From positions 62,001-126,000 of the forward strand of contig NZ_CAMYIV010000011.1 in NCBI RefSeq assembly GCF_947258575.1: a DNA stretch of 64,000 nucleotides, read 5' to 3'. Position 1 is the first letter of the stretch, and each line of letters starts with the position of its first letter. Shown here one piece after another: positions 35,942-44,980 of this stretch. The DNA comes from an uncultured Alcanivorax sp. (GTDB lineage Bacteria; Pseudomonadota; Gammaproteobacteria; Pseudomonadales; Alcanivoracaceae). The notes beneath the pieces are model-generated. The model saw nothing but the letters and a program-made list of their open reading frames with translations, made no database searches and had not been told where the DNA came from. The position numbers were made by a program, and so were the translations under genes.

Positions 35942-36076
35942 TCAGGCGGCGTGGGCGCTGGCCATTTCCGCATCAAAGGATTCCCACTGGCCGGGATAAT
36001 CCGCATGCGCATCTTCGAAAATACCGTCTACTGCCTCGGGTACCCATTCCAGATCCAGTTGCTCTTCGTATTCCAT
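35942..36076 (-). CDS. Tiny acidic protein (44 aa)
   Basis: A short open frame from ATG at 36076 to TGA at 35942: MEYEEQLDLEWVPEAVDG, then an acidic stretch with Trp and ending ASAHAA. It is strongly acidic (about 12 Asp/Glu in 44). A G-rich stretch (GGGG) lies six bases upstream. It has good protein-like composition and sits upstream of the phosphodiesterase gene in the same direction. No family is recognised, so it may be a real small protein or chance. Confidence 0.5.
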   Translation of the reverse strand: MEYEEQLDLEWVPEAVDGIFEDAHADYPGQWESFDAEMASAHAA

Positions 36077-36245
36077 GAATTACCCCGTTGCTTGTTTTTT
36101 AAACAAGGTCAAGACTAGCGTGCCGGGCCTGAATGCTCTGTTGTTGCGCTGTAAGCTTTTGCTTACAGGGTGTGACAAAAAGGATTGCAATAGTTGGCGT
36201 AGCCAGGGCCACAATGACAGCTCTGACTGAGAGGGAGGAGGCTTG

Positions 36246-36677
36246 ATGCAAGAGCTGGACTGGAATCAAGTCGTTATCCATCTGTACCAACTGGGTATTG
36301 CCTTTTTGTTGGCACTGCCGGTGGCCTGGAACCGGGAGCAGCGAGCCCGTGGCGCGGGGCTGCGCACCTTCCCGCTGGTCTCTGTGGCGGCCTGTGGTTA
36401 TATGCTGGTGGGCATGCAGGTGTACACGGGCTCGGATGCGGAGGCCCGAGTCATGTACGGAATCATCACGGGAATGGGCTTTATCGGTGGTGGTGCGATT
36501 TTAAAGGATGGCGCCAATGTGAGCGGTACCGCCACGGCGGCCAGTTTGTGGAATACCGGCGCCATCGGCATCTCGGTGGCCTACAGCCGGTATGAAATCG
36601 CCCTGGTGCTATCGTTGATCAATTTCCTGATCCTGCAGTTTTCCCGTTCTTTAAAGCGGCTGCCGGTGGATGAATGA
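36246..36677 (+). CDS. MgtC/SapB family membrane protein
   Basis: Small inner-membrane protein of 143 aa with four or five hydrophobic helices and the family signature: WNREQRARGAGLRTFPLV, then MYGIITGMGFIGGGAIL and the TAASLWNTGAIG stretch. MgtC proteins act in low-magnesium survival and modulate the F1Fo ATPase in pathogens; free-living versions are less defined. Only the membrane half is present, without the soluble C-terminal domain of Salmonella MgtC, so it fits the shorter SapB group. The ATG at 36246 follows a GGAGG site. It converges on recQ with only eight bases between the stops. Confidence 0.9.
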   Translation: MQELDWNQVVIHLYQLGIAFLLALPVAWNREQRARGAGLRTFPLVSVAACGYMLVGMQVYTGSDAEARVMYGIITGMGFIGGGAILKDGANVSGTATAASLWNTGAIGISVAYSRYEIALVLSLINFLILQFSRSLKRLPVDE

Positions 36678-36685
36678 TCCCCGGC

Positions 36686-38818
36686 TTATACCGTGGCGAG
36701 AATGGCCTGGCGTACACAATGCAGCACTCCGGTGGGCCAGTCGTCGGCCAGCAGATCTTTCAACTGCCGGTAGCTGAAGGTGTCTTCGGCCAGGTTGGGC
36801 TGGCTGAGCAGGGCATCCTGGATAATGCCGATCTCCATTTCGCTGATCCCCAGTGCCTGCTCCAGGCTGAGTTGGTTGGCGGTGACCAGTTGTGCCAGTT
36901 CCCGGTACACGGTTTGCTCGTTCAGGTTCTGCTGGCGGGCAATGGCTGACGGGCTCATGTTGGCCTGGGCCAGGGCAAGGATCTCGTTGCCATTCGGGCC
37001 GGCGGGCTCGGCGACACCGGCGGCATCATCACCGTTGAGAATGGCCAGAAACTCATCCCCGTAGCGTTCCAGCTTGCGGTCGCCGACACCGCTGACCGCG
37101 GCCATTTCCATACGATTGCGCGGGCGGATCGCGAGCATGTCCATCAAGGTGGCGTCGTGGAAGACAACGTAGGGTGGCACGCCTTCTTCGTCCGCCAGCC
37201 GTTTACGGCAGGCACGCAGGGTTTCCCACAGCTCACGGTCGGCATCGGCGATGCTGGAGTGGGTGCGCCGTGTGGTGGCTTTTTTGGCCTTGGCCAGTTC
37301 CTTGCGCAGGTGCAGGGGCTGCTCGCCGCGCAGGTAGGGGCGGCACAGGTCGGTGAGTTGCAGGGCGCCGAAGCCGTTCATGTCCACGGTGAGCAGGCCG
37401 CGGGCTACCAGTTGCCGGTAAATGCTTTTCCACTGGTTGGCGCTGAATTCATTGCCGATGTTCCAGGTGGACACATGGTCGTGGCCGGCACTGGCCACTT
37501 TGTCGGAACGGTTGCCGGTGAGCACATCGATCAGGTGATTGGCGCCGAAGCGCTGGCCGGTGCGGTAGACACAACTCAGGGCTTTCTGTGCGGCTTCGGT
37601 GGCATCGAAGGTCTGTGGCGGGTTCAGGCAGGTGTCGCAGTTGCCACAGGGCTTCTCCAGCGTTTCGGCGAAATAGTGCAACAGCGCCTGACGACGGCAC
37701 TGAGTGATTTCGCACAGCCCCAGCATGGATTCCAGTCGCTGGTTTTCGTTGCGCTTGTGCTGCTCGTTGCCGCTGCTCTGGGCCAGCATTTGCTTGAGTT
37801 TGATGGCGTCTTCCAGACCATAGGCCATCCAGGCAGTCGCAGGCTCGCCATCGCGCCCGGCGCGGCCGGTTTCCTGATAGTAGGACTCGATGCTTTTCGG
37901 CAAGTCCAGGTGAGCCACGAAGCGCACATCCGGTTTGTCGATGCCCATGCCGAAGGCAATGGTGGCCACCATCACCAGGCCATCTTCTCGCAGGAAACGC
38001 TGCTGATGGGTTTCCCGGGTTTGTGCGGGCAGGCCGGCATGGTAGGGCAGGGCTTTCACGCCCTGCTGGCACAGCCATTCTGCCACCCGCTCCACCTTGT
38101 TGCGCGACAGGCAGTAAACGATACCGGCGTCGCCGTCGTGCTCGGCACGAATCAGGCGCAGTAGCTGGTTGCGGGCACCGTCCTTGCGTTCGATACGGTA
38201 CTGGATATTGGGCCGGTCGAAGCTGGAGACAAAATGGCGGGCCCGGGTCAGGTCCAGTCGCTCGGCGATTTCCGTACGGGTGCGTTGATCCGCCGTGGCG
38301 GTCAGGGCAATGCGCGGCACATTGGGAAATTCCCGGTGTAGCAGGGACAGTTGCAGGTAATCGTTGCGGAAGTCATGGCCCCATTGGGAGACGCAGTGAG
38401 CTTCGTCGATGGCAAACAGGGCAATCTGGGCCTGGTGAAGCAGCGACAGGGTGCGCGGCTGGATCAGTCGCTCCGGAGCGATGTAGAGCATGTCCAGCTC
38501 GCCCTTGAGCAGGGCGTCTTCCAGGGCCCGCTGCTGTTCCATGTTCAGCGTGGAATTGAGAAAACCGGCATTGACACCCAGTGCCTTGAGCGCATCTACC
38601 TGGTCCTGCATCAGTGCAATCAGCGGGCTGATCACCACCCCGGTGCCGGGGCGCACCAGGGCCGGAATCTGGTAGCACAGGGATTTGCCGCCGCCCGTGG
38701 GCATCAACACCAGAGCATCGTCGCCCTGAATCAGGTTGTCGATAATGGTCTGTTGTTCACCGCGGAACTGGTGATAGCCAAAGACGTGCTGGAGAACGGA
38801 GTGGGCATCGGATTGCAT
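36686..38818 (-). CDS. recQ: ATP-dependent DNA helicase RecQ
   Basis: 3'-5' helicase of the RecF repair pathway. 710 aa from the ATG at 38818 ([20 protein letters not shown]); an upstream extension to 38995 is rejected because it overlaps the divergent gene. Features: Walker [19 protein letters not shown] box [17 protein letters not shown], motif VI ([12 protein letters not shown]), zinc-binding cysteines in CRRQALLH...CGNCDTC, winged helix, and an HRDC domain (about 520-590; [20 protein letters not shown]). A further C-terminal helical segment follows (about 620-700, [20 protein letters not shown]), giving a protein about 100 residues longer than E. coli RecQ. Confidence 0.95.
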   Translation of the reverse strand: MQSDAHSVLQHVFGYHQFRGEQQTIIDNLIQGDDALVLMPTGGGKSLCYQIPALVRPGTGVVISPLIALMQDQVDALKALGVNAGFLNSTLNMEQQRALEDALLKGELDMLYIAPERLIQPRTLSLLHQAQIALFAIDEAHCVSQWGHDFRNDYLQLSLLHREFPNVPRIALTATADQRTRTEIAERLDLTRARHFVSSFDRPNIQYRIERKDGARNQLLRLIRAEHDGDAGIVYCLSRNKVERVAEWLCQQGVKALPYHAGLPAQTRETHQQRFLREDGLVMVATIAFGMGIDKPDVRFVAHLDLPKSIESYYQETGRAGRDGEPATAWMAYGLEDAIKLKQMLAQSSGNEQHKRNENQRLESMLGLCEITQCRRQALLHYFAETLEKPCGNCDTCLNPPQTFDATEAAQKALSCVYRTGQRFGANHLIDVLTGNRSDKVASAGHDHVSTWNIGNEFSANQWKSIYRQLVARGLLTVDMNGFGALQLTDLCRPYLRGEQPLHLRKELAKAKKATTRRTHSSIADADRELWETLRACRKRLADEEGVPPYVVFHDATLMDMLAIRPRNRMEMAAVSGVGDRKLERYGDEFLAILNGDDAAGVAEPAGPNGNEILALAQANMSPSAIARQQNLNEQTVYRELAQLVTANQLSLEQALGISEMEIGIIQDALLSQPNLAEDTFSYRQLKDLLADDWPTGVLHCVRQAILATV

Positions 38819-38884
38819 CGGGCGAGTATACCTGCCGCCGCCCGGCACTGACATCCGCCTGCCAGCAAACTGTGCTAGGTTCAG

Positions 38885-40051
38885 GTGAAATTTCAGTGGG
38901 AATGCTTGTACGTGATAACCGATATCTTTCGTCAGTTTCTGGTGCTGGGGCTGATCAGCTTTGGCGGCCCAGCGGCCCATGTGGGTTACTTCCATCGTCG
39001 TTTCGTGGAGGAATTGCAGTGGCTGGATGAGTCGGAGTTCGCTCGCCTGCTGGCATTGACCCAGTTTCTGCCCGGGCCGGCGTCCAGTCAGTTGGGCTTT
39101 GCCATCGGTCGGGTGCGTGGCGGTGTACCTGGGGCTTTCGCGGCGTTTGTTGCCTTTACCTTGCCGTCTTTTTTGTTGATGGCCCTCTTGGGGATTTACG
39201 CCACGTCTCTGCCGGACTGGCTGCAGGGTGGGGCGATCACCGGGCTCAAGTGGCTGGCGGTGATCGTGGTGGCCGATGCGGTGTGGAATATGGGCCAGCG
39301 CTTCTGTGCCCGGGGGCTGACCCGCACGATCGCCGCGCTGGTGGCCATGCTGTTGGTGCTGTGGCCGGCGCTGGCAGGGCAGATGCTGGCCTTGCTGGTG
39401 GCCGCCGCCATTGGCTGGCAGCGGTTACGCCCGGAACAGGGGGTGCCAGCCAATGGCAAGCCGGTTTGGCGTCGCTGGCCGTTGGTGACGTTTGTGTTGC
39501 TCGCGTTCGTTGCCCTTTTTCCCGCGGCGCGGGGGCTGGGCCTGTGGAATGATTTCTTTGCCGCCGGCTCTCTGGTGTTCGGTGGTGGCCATGTGGTGCT
39601 GCCCCTGCTGCAGGAACTGGTTGGGCCACAGATGTCCCCGGATCAATTTCTCACTGGCTATGCCGCTGCCCAGGCAGTGCCCGGGCCCATGTTCTCGCTG
39701 GCGTCTTACCTGGGGGCGGTGTTGTTGCCTGCCAGCCCCTGGTGGGGTGCCCTGATCGCCACCCTGGCCATTTTTCTGCCCGGTTTCCTGTTGGTGCTGG
39801 GGCTCATGGAGGGCTGGCAATGGCTCTCTTCCCGACCCGCTCTGGCAGGTGCGGTAGCGGGGATCAATGCGGCGGTGGTGGGGCTGCTGCTGGCGGCCCT
39901 GTACCAGCCGGTATTTATCTCTGCGGTTCATGATGTGTGGGATCTGTTGATCGTGGTGGCGGGGTTTGTGGTGCTGCGCAGCAAGACGGTGCCGTTGTGG
40001 GGGATGGTGCTGGGCATGGCGGCGCTGGGGGTGCTGACCAACCTGCTGTAG
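38885..40051 (+). CDS. chrA: Chromate transporter, long-chain CHR family
   Basis: Inner-membrane carrier of the CHR family, 388 aa with two homologous halves (long form). Each half has the hallmark: [25 protein letters not shown] with [18 protein letters not shown], and later [17 protein letters not shown] with [21 protein letters not shown]. Chromate efflux is known for ChrA of Pseudomonas; sulfate-related roles are possible for others. The start is uncertain: GTG at 38885 or GTG at 38912, which better matches the family N-terminus. The stop codon TAG falls inside the REP element that follows. Confidence 0.88.
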   Translation: MKFQWECLYVITDIFRQFLVLGLISFGGPAAHVGYFHRRFVEELQWLDESEFARLLALTQFLPGPASSQLGFAIGRVRGGVPGAFAAFVAFTLPSFLLMALLGIYATSLPDWLQGGAITGLKWLAVIVVADAVWNMGQRFCARGLTRTIAALVAMLLVLWPALAGQMLALLVAAAIGWQRLRPEQGVPANGKPVWRRWPLVTFVLLAFVALFPAARGLGLWNDFFAAGSLVFGGGHVVLPLLQELVGPQMSPDQFLTGYAAAQAVPGPMFSLASYLGAVLLPASPWWGALIATLAIFLPGFLLVLGLMEGWQWLSSRPALAGAVAGINAAVVGLLLAALYQPVFISAVHDVWDLLIVVAGFVVLRSKTVPLWGMVLGMAALGVLTNLL

Positions 40052-40192
40052 GAGCGCCTCTCGAGGCGCGAACCCGAGCCTTGTGCGAGGGAATTGTCAT
40101 CCGATCTGGCAAATTGCCAATAGATTCGCTGGTGCTATCTGCAGCCGGTCCTTCGCCTGGGCTCAGGTTCGCGCCTCGAGAGGCGCTCCTAC
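40048..40192. repeat. Paired REP elements overlapping the chrA stop
   Basis: Arms 40048-40080 (GTAGGAGCGCCTCTCGAGGC...) and 40160-40192 are reverse complements with one mismatch in 33. Each arm contains its own hairpin GCGCCTCTCGAGGCGC. The stop TAG of chrA is supplied by the first arm. Confidence 0.88.
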
Positions 40193-40233
40193 GGGGGGCT
40201 GGGGTGCGCGATAGGCGGCGCTTGCCTTAAAGT

Positions 40234-40277
40234 CGGAATCATGATTCACTTCTTTTAAGAAATGAATACGGATTCCG
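40234..40277. promoter_or_regulatory. Candidate TetR operator
   Basis: GGAATCATGATTCACTT and its inverted partner AAATGAATACGGATTCC, matching at 13 of 17 positions, stand just upstream of the TetR gene. This suits autoregulation. Confidence 0.6.
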
Positions 40278-40280
40278 ATC

Positions 40281-40916
40281 ATGGCTTACCGGGAAACCGC
40301 CAACGTAAAGGCACGCAAGGCGGCCCAGCGCGACCATCTGTTGCACAGTGCCGAGCAATTGGTGCGCGAGGGTGGCTTTGCCAATCTCACCATGCAGACC
40401 CTGGCGGAGGAAGCCGGGGTGGGGGTGGGCACCCTGTACCGTTATTTCGACAACAAGGCGGTGCTGGCGGCGGAAGTGTTTCGCGTGGCTACCGAGCGGG
40501 AAGTCGCAGCAGTGGCAACAGCGATGGAGCACCCCGGCAGCTTTACCGAACGGCTCAGCCGTGTGCTGCAGATCTTTGTCCAGCGTGCCCAGGCGGCGCC
40601 CCGACTGGCCTGGTCGCTGATCGCCGAGCCGGTGGACCCGGCGGTGGACGCCGAGCGCCTTACTTATCGTCAGCGTTATGCAGAGCTTTACCGGCAGTTG
40701 CTCAGCGATGGGGTTAGCCAGGGGGCGCTGCCCATTCAGGATACGGCGATCAGTGCGGCGGCCCTGGTAGGCGCGATTGCCGAAGCGCTGGTAGGCCCGT
40801 TGTCCGATCCTTTGCCAAAAGCCAATCTGGCGGGATCCCTGACCCAATTTTGTCTGCGAGCCGTGGGGATATCCCCGGCGCAGGCCCAGCTTATTGAGCA
40901 GCAACAGACTGCATGA
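40281..40916 (+). CDS. TetR-family transcriptional regulator
   Basis: DNA-binding repressor of 211 aa. The N-terminal helix-turn-helix is clear: LLHSAEQLVREGGFANLTMQ, LAEEAGVGVGTLYRYFDNKAVL (about residues 20-70). The C-terminal ligand-binding domain is helical and not diagnostic. It lies 19 bases before the AidB-like gene and probably controls it; fatty-acyl-CoA ligands are common for TetR regulators next to acyl-CoA dehydrogenases. An imperfect palindrome just before its start is a likely operator. Confidence 0.92.
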   Translation: MAYRETANVKARKAAQRDHLLHSAEQLVREGGFANLTMQTLAEEAGVGVGTLYRYFDNKAVLAAEVFRVATEREVAAVATAMEHPGSFTERLSRVLQIFVQRAQAAPRLAWSLIAEPVDPAVDAERLTYRQRYAELYRQLLSDGVSQGALPIQDTAISAAALVGAIAEALVGPLSDPLPKANLAGSLTQFCLRAVGISPAQAQLIEQQQTA

Positions 40917-40935
40917 TTTTTTCGGGAGAGCGCGA

Positions 40936-42651
40936 ATGAATGCGAAGCACGAGACCCTCCACAGAGGGGCGCAACAGGGGAAAGCAGACCCGTTGGCCCA
41001 GACCCATGAGGTCTTCAATCAGGCCAGGGCGCTGGAGGATTACAACGCCTTCGACAATGACACCGCCCTGCGCGAGGCGGTACGCCGTCACGGGGCCGGC
41101 TGGGCGGAGGACAGGTTGTCCGCCCATGGTGCTAAAACCGGCAGTGCCGAGGTGATCGAGTGGGGCTTTCTGGCCAATGAACACAAGCCGCAGTTCTTCT
41201 CCCATGATCGCCAGGGCTATCGGGTAGACTTCGTGAAGTACCACGAGGCCTACCACCGCCTGATGACCCTGGGGCTGGAATCCGGCATTCACTCCGCTCC
41301 CTGGGCAGACCCGAAGCCGGGTGCCCATGTGGCCCGGGCGGCTCAGAGTTATCTGCAGGGCCAGGTGGAGGCCGGCCACGGCTGCCCGTTGACCATGACC
41401 TTTGCTTCGGTGCCCTCCATCAAGCTGACCCCGTCGCTGGCAAAGGAATGGTTGCCCAAGATTCTCAATAATGCCTACGACCCGCGCAATGTGCCCCACA
41501 CCGAAAAGCAGGCTTTGACCATCGGCATGGGCATGACCGAAAAGCAGGGCGGCTCCGATGTGCGCGCCAACACTACCCGGGCGTATCCGGTCGGTGCCGA
41601 AGGCCCCGGTGAAGCCTACGAACTGGTGGGCCACAAGTGGTTCACCTCGGCCCCCATGTGTGATGGCTTCCTGGTGCTGGCCCAGACCGACAGCGGCTTG
41701 AGCTGTTTCCTGGTGCCGCGCTGGCGTCCGGACGGCAGCAAGAATCCGATCCAGGTACAGCGTCTGAAGAACAAGATGGGCAACGTCTCCAATGCCTCCT
41801 CCGAGATCGAATTGCGCGGCGCTCTTGGCTGGATGGTCGGCGAGGAGGGGCGCGGTGTACCGGCCATTATCGAGATGGTGGCCATGACCCGTTTCGACTG
41901 CATGGTGGGCTCCACCTCCGGCCAGCGCCAGGCGGTGGCACAGGCGGTGAACCATGCCATGGGCCGTGCCGCTTTCGGCAAGACCCTGATCGATCAGCCG
42001 TTGATGCGTAACGTGCTGGCGGACCTGCAATTGGAGGTGGAGGGCTCCCTGGCCATTACCATGCGTATGGGCGAGGCGCTGGATAACACCACCCTGGACC
42101 CGAGCAACGAGCACGAGACACTGCTGCTGCGGCTGGGTCTGCCGGCGGGTAAGTACTGGATCTGCAAGCGCACTCCCTTTCATGCCTACGAGGCCATGGA
42201 GTGCCTTGGCGGCAACGGCGTCACCGAAGACTTCATCATGGCGCGCCTGTACCGCGAAGCGCCCATCAATGCCATCTGGGAAGGCTCCGGCAATGTGCAG
42301 GCCCTGGACATGCTGCGCGCCCTGGCCAAGACCCCGGCGGTGCTGGATGTGTGGTTCGCCGAGCTGGCGAAAACCACCGGCAGTGATCCCCGCCTGGACA
42401 AGGCGGTGACTTCGCTCAAGCAGGAATTCGTGGACATGGATGAAGCCGAATACCGGGCCCGGGTTATCGTCGATCGCCTGTCCCTGACCATGCAGGCCAG
42501 CCAGCTGGTAGCGGCGGGCAATAGCGCCGTGGCAGACGCCTTTATTGCCTCCCGCCTGGGAGAGCATGGTGATCGTAACTATGGGACCCTGCCGCGGGGG
42601 CTGGATCTGGGGGCGATTCTGCGGCGGGCAAACCCTTGGGAGAGCAGTTAG
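40936..42651 (+). CDS. AidB-like acyl-CoA dehydrogenase
   Basis: FAD-dependent acyl-CoA dehydrogenase family, 571 aa, closest to AidB by sequence: THEVFNQARALEDYNAF at the start, GCPLTMTFASVPS, GMGMTEKQGGSDVRANTT, LVGHKWFTSAPMCDGFLVLAQT, FDCMVGSTSGQRQAV and EAMECLGGNGVTEDF. Like E. coli AidB it carries a C-terminal helical domain of about 130 residues beyond the dehydrogenase core. E. coli AidB belongs to the Ada alkylation response; other members may act on branched or unusual acyl-CoAs. The ATG at 40936 follows GGGAGAG. Likely co-transcribed with the TetR gene. It ends at a heptamer-armed repeat. Confidence 0.87.
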   Translation: MNAKHETLHRGAQQGKADPLAQTHEVFNQARALEDYNAFDNDTALREAVRRHGAGWAEDRLSAHGAKTGSAEVIEWGFLANEHKPQFFSHDRQGYRVDFVKYHEAYHRLMTLGLESGIHSAPWADPKPGAHVARAAQSYLQGQVEAGHGCPLTMTFASVPSIKLTPSLAKEWLPKILNNAYDPRNVPHTEKQALTIGMGMTEKQGGSDVRANTTRAYPVGAEGPGEAYELVGHKWFTSAPMCDGFLVLAQTDSGLSCFLVPRWRPDGSKNPIQVQRLKNKMGNVSNASSEIELRGALGWMVGEEGRGVPAIIEMVAMTRFDCMVGSTSGQRQAVAQAVNHAMGRAAFGKTLIDQPLMRNVLADLQLEVEGSLAITMRMGEALDNTTLDPSNEHETLLLRLGLPAGKYWICKRTPFHAYEAMECLGGNGVTEDFIMARLYREAPINAIWEGSGNVQALDMLRALAKTPAVLDVWFAELAKTTGSDPRLDKAVTSLKQEFVDMDEAEYRARVIVDRLSLTMQASQLVAAGNSAVADAFIASRLGEHGDRNYGTLPRGLDLGAILRRANPWESS

Positions 42652-42803
42652 AAAACAGTTAACAGTTAATAGCGGCGCGAAGCGGCGTTATCTGTTCTGA
42701 AAGCAAAGAGGCCGCGCCCATCGTTTGGGCGCGGCCTCTTGCGTTTCCGTTGCGAGGGGCTGTAGCGCGTCGCTGTTAACTATTCACTATTAACTGTTCA
42801 CTG
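42652..42803. repeat. AAYAGTK-heptamer palindrome with GC core (element A)
   Basis: Left heptamers AACAGTT AACAGTT AATAGCG (42654-42674), a 14-pair GC hairpin AAGAGGCCGCGCCC/GGGCGCGGCCTCTT (42706-42719, 42727-42740), and right arm AACTATT CACTATT AACTGTT (about 42778-42798). It starts one base after the acyl-CoA dehydrogenase stop and lies between converging genes. Closely related in sequence to element B at 44821. Confidence 0.88.
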
Positions 42804-42806
42804 CCT

Positions 42807-43553
42807 CTACAGTTTCAGTTTGCCCGCGATCTCAAACCACATGGCCCGGAAGGCCTGGGCGGAGGGGGTGTAGGGGGCGAATTCACCGACCGGGGCGCGG
42901 TGGTCGCCCATCTGCTCCACATGAGTGGAGTAGGGGATCCAGGTTTTCAGGCCGCCTTTCATGCTCTTGGGGCGCTTGACCAGCATTTCCACATGCAGGT
43001 CACGATGCCGATCCACCATGTTGAAAAAAGGCACCACAGTGAGGTTCTTGTAGTTCTTGTTCTCCAGCCAGTTCAGAACCTGTTCAAAGGCGCGTACCGA
43101 CAGGTGGGTGGGGATCACCGGCACAAACAGGTAGTCCACCGCCGCAAAGATACTTTCCGCCACCGGGCTCAGGGTCGGCGGGCAATCCAGGATTACCAGT
43201 TCGTAGCTTTCCCCCAGCGGCGCAATCAGCTGTTTCAGGCGGTTCTTGGCGCCGCCGTTTTCCATCAGTTTGATATCGGCATTGCGCATGGAGATGTCGG
43301 CGGGGATGGCATCCAGATTGGCCCAGCGGGTTTCCCGCTTGAGTCGGCCGATGGGTTGTTTCCCCTTGATCAGGTTGCCGGCCTTGTAGCCGTCACCGTC
43401 ATCCACCCCCAGATAGAAACTGGCGGCCCCCTGGGGGTCCAGGTCCCAGAGCAGGGTACGGTGCTTCCAGCGTGCGGCATGCCAGGCCACATTCACGGCC
43501 GAGGCGGTTTTGCCCACGCCACCTTTCAGGTTGTAAAAGGCTATGGTTTGCAT
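42807..43553 (-). CDS. Orphan ParA-family ATPase
   Basis: ParA/MinD-like ATPase of 248 aa. Deviant Walker A KGGVGKTASA (10-19), switch region LLWDLDPQGAASF (about 34-46) and Walker B VILDCPPTLSP are all present. The ATG at 43553 is chosen from the alignment of MQTIAFYNLKGGVGKT; an upstream extension to 43607 is not needed. No ParB or parS-like sites are adjacent, so it is not the chromosome-partition ParA. Orphan ParAs position cargo such as chemoreceptor arrays or protein complexes; the partner is unknown. It lies divergently to the DUF4062 gene, and the pair is bracketed by two copies of the same repeat. Confidence 0.88.
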   Translation of the reverse strand: MQTIAFYNLKGGVGKTASAVNVAWHAARWKHRTLLWDLDPQGAASFYLGVDDGDGYKAGNLIKGKQPIGRLKRETRWANLDAIPADISMRNADIKLMENGGAKNRLKQLIAPLGESYELVILDCPPTLSPVAESIFAAVDYLFVPVIPTHLSVRAFEQVLNWLENKNYKNLTVVPFFNMVDRHRDLHVEMLVKRPKSMKGGLKTWIPYSTHVEQMGDHRAPVGEFAPYTPSAQAFRAMWFEIAGKLKL

Positions 43554-43785
43554 GACGTCCCATTCCTGTAAGCTTGCAAAAAGCGCTACGATATTGGTTA
43601 TTGGCACTGGCGCCGCCGGATAACCGGCACAAAGGCTGGGCTCAGGCTAGCATGAACCGGATGGATGTCCCACGACCAGACTGCCTACAGCGGTCCCCGG
43701 GTTGTGATGAGGGCCCACAGGCTGTTTAATAGCCAGCCAAAAACGTGCCCGAGAGGGCCATAACTCGACGCTACAGGTACCCAGG

Positions 43786-44820
43786 GTGACAGCGACGAAA
43801 CGCTACCAGGTCTTTATCAGTGCCACCTTTCCCGATATGCAGGGGGCGCGCCAGGCATTGATGTTGCCGATGATTGAGCACGGCATGATACCCACCGGCC
43901 TGGACAGTTCTGCCGCAGATGGCAATACCCTGCTGCCGGTGATCCAGAAGCTGATCGAAACCAGCGATTATTTTGTCCTTATTGTGGGTGGGCGCTACGG
44001 CACCCTGTCTCCCATGGGGCTCAGCGAGCTGCATCGCGAATATATTTTTGCCGCCACCAAGCGCAAACCCATCGTTGCCTTTATCCATGATAATCCGGCC
44101 ATGCTGCCTTCTGACCAGCAGGAGCCTACCCGTGATGGTCAGGTGCGCCGCGATGATTTTGTCCGCCTGCTGGAAGAAAAGGTAGCCTGTTTCCGTTGGA
44201 CCACGGAAAACGGCCTGGCAGAATTGGCACACAAGGTGATTCCCAACCTGATGCGTGAGCATCGCACCGCGGGCTGGGTGCGTGCAGACCAGGCCGCCCT
44301 CGGTGGCAGCGGGGCAGAAGTCGAGGCGCTCAAAGCCCGAATCGAGATGCTGGAAAAAGAGCGCGAAGACAGCATGAGCCAGGCCCGGCCAGCACTGAAA
44401 ACCCTGTCCCGGGGTGGCGATCTGGTGGCACTGGATTACTCCTGCAACGTTTACGAAGGCGGTGATTGCAAACTGGCCATGGTCACCACCCGGATCAGCT
44501 GGGATCAGGCGTTTTCCTGTGTGGCTCCGCTGATGCTCAATCCGGCATCCGAACCGGTGATGCAGAAGGCCCTGGAAGACTTCATTGGCCGCAAGGCTCT
44601 GGGAGATGTGCAGCAGGACTTCCCCCGTGCCCATGCGGTGCGCAACGTGGTGCTGGCTGCCCATGCGTTCAACCAGATCAAGATCCACTTGCGAGCGCTT
44701 GGGTTGATTACCAAATCGTCGGAGAAGGATAACCGCGGCCTGCCGTTGTGGCAGCTGACCGCCCATGGGGACAACACCATGAGCCAGGTGATGGCGGTTA
44801 AGCGGAGCGTTAAAATCTAG
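43786..44820 (+). CDS. DUF4062 domain protein with coiled coil and winged-helix-like C-terminus
   Basis: A soluble protein of 344 aa. Residues 6-160 match the DUF4062 pattern: YQVFISATFPDMQGARQAL, GMIPTGLDSSAADGN, SDYFVLIVGGRYGTLSPMG and KRKPIVAFIHDN. This fold is distantly related to TIR/nucleotide-hydrolase-like domains and often occurs in proteins of signalling or anti-phage context. A short coiled coil follows (about 177-200), then an unassigned region (205-344) whose end (LRALGLITKSSEKD, LWQLTAHG) resembles a winged helix. It starts with GTG at 43786. No effector motif was seen. The neighbour is a ParA ATPase, divergently transcribed. Confidence 0.75.
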   Translation: MTATKRYQVFISATFPDMQGARQALMLPMIEHGMIPTGLDSSAADGNTLLPVIQKLIETSDYFVLIVGGRYGTLSPMGLSELHREYIFAATKRKPIVAFIHDNPAMLPSDQQEPTRDGQVRRDDFVRLLEEKVACFRWTTENGLAELAHKVIPNLMREHRTAGWVRADQAALGGSGAEVEALKARIEMLEKEREDSMSQARPALKTLSRGGDLVALDYSCNVYEGGDCKLAMVTTRISWDQAFSCVAPLMLNPASEPVMQKALEDFIGRKALGDVQQDFPRAHAVRNVVLAAHAFNQIKIHLRALGLITKSSEKDNRGLPLWQLTAHGDNTMSQVMAVKRSVKI

Positions 44821-44980
44821 TTAATAGTGAGCAGTTAATAGTTAACAGCGGCGCGGAACAGCGTTGTCTGTTCTGAAAGCAAAGAGGCCGCGTCCAGGGT
44901 TTGGACGCGGCCTCTTGCGTTTCCAGTCACGAGGCGCTGGAGCGCGTCGCTGTTAACTGTTCACTATTAACTGTTAACTC
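44821..44980. repeat. AAYAGTK-heptamer palindrome with GC core (element B)
   Basis: Left heptamers AATAGTG AGCAGTT AATAGTT AACAGCG (44823-44850), core hairpin GAGGCCGCGTCC/GGACGCGGCCTC (about 44884-44912), right arm ending TGTTAACTGTTCACTATTAA and GTTAACTC. It starts directly at the DUF4062 stop and its end touches the proS stop. Much of it is the same as element A, in the same orientation. Confidence 0.88.

Noticed and set aside
38819-38995. Longer RecQ start
   Set aside because: It would overlap the start of the divergent chrA gene, and the extension has no family similarity.
40891-42567. 558-codon minus-strand frame opposite the AidB-like gene
   Set aside because: Shadow frame; His/Gly/Gln-rich reading typical of antisense translation.
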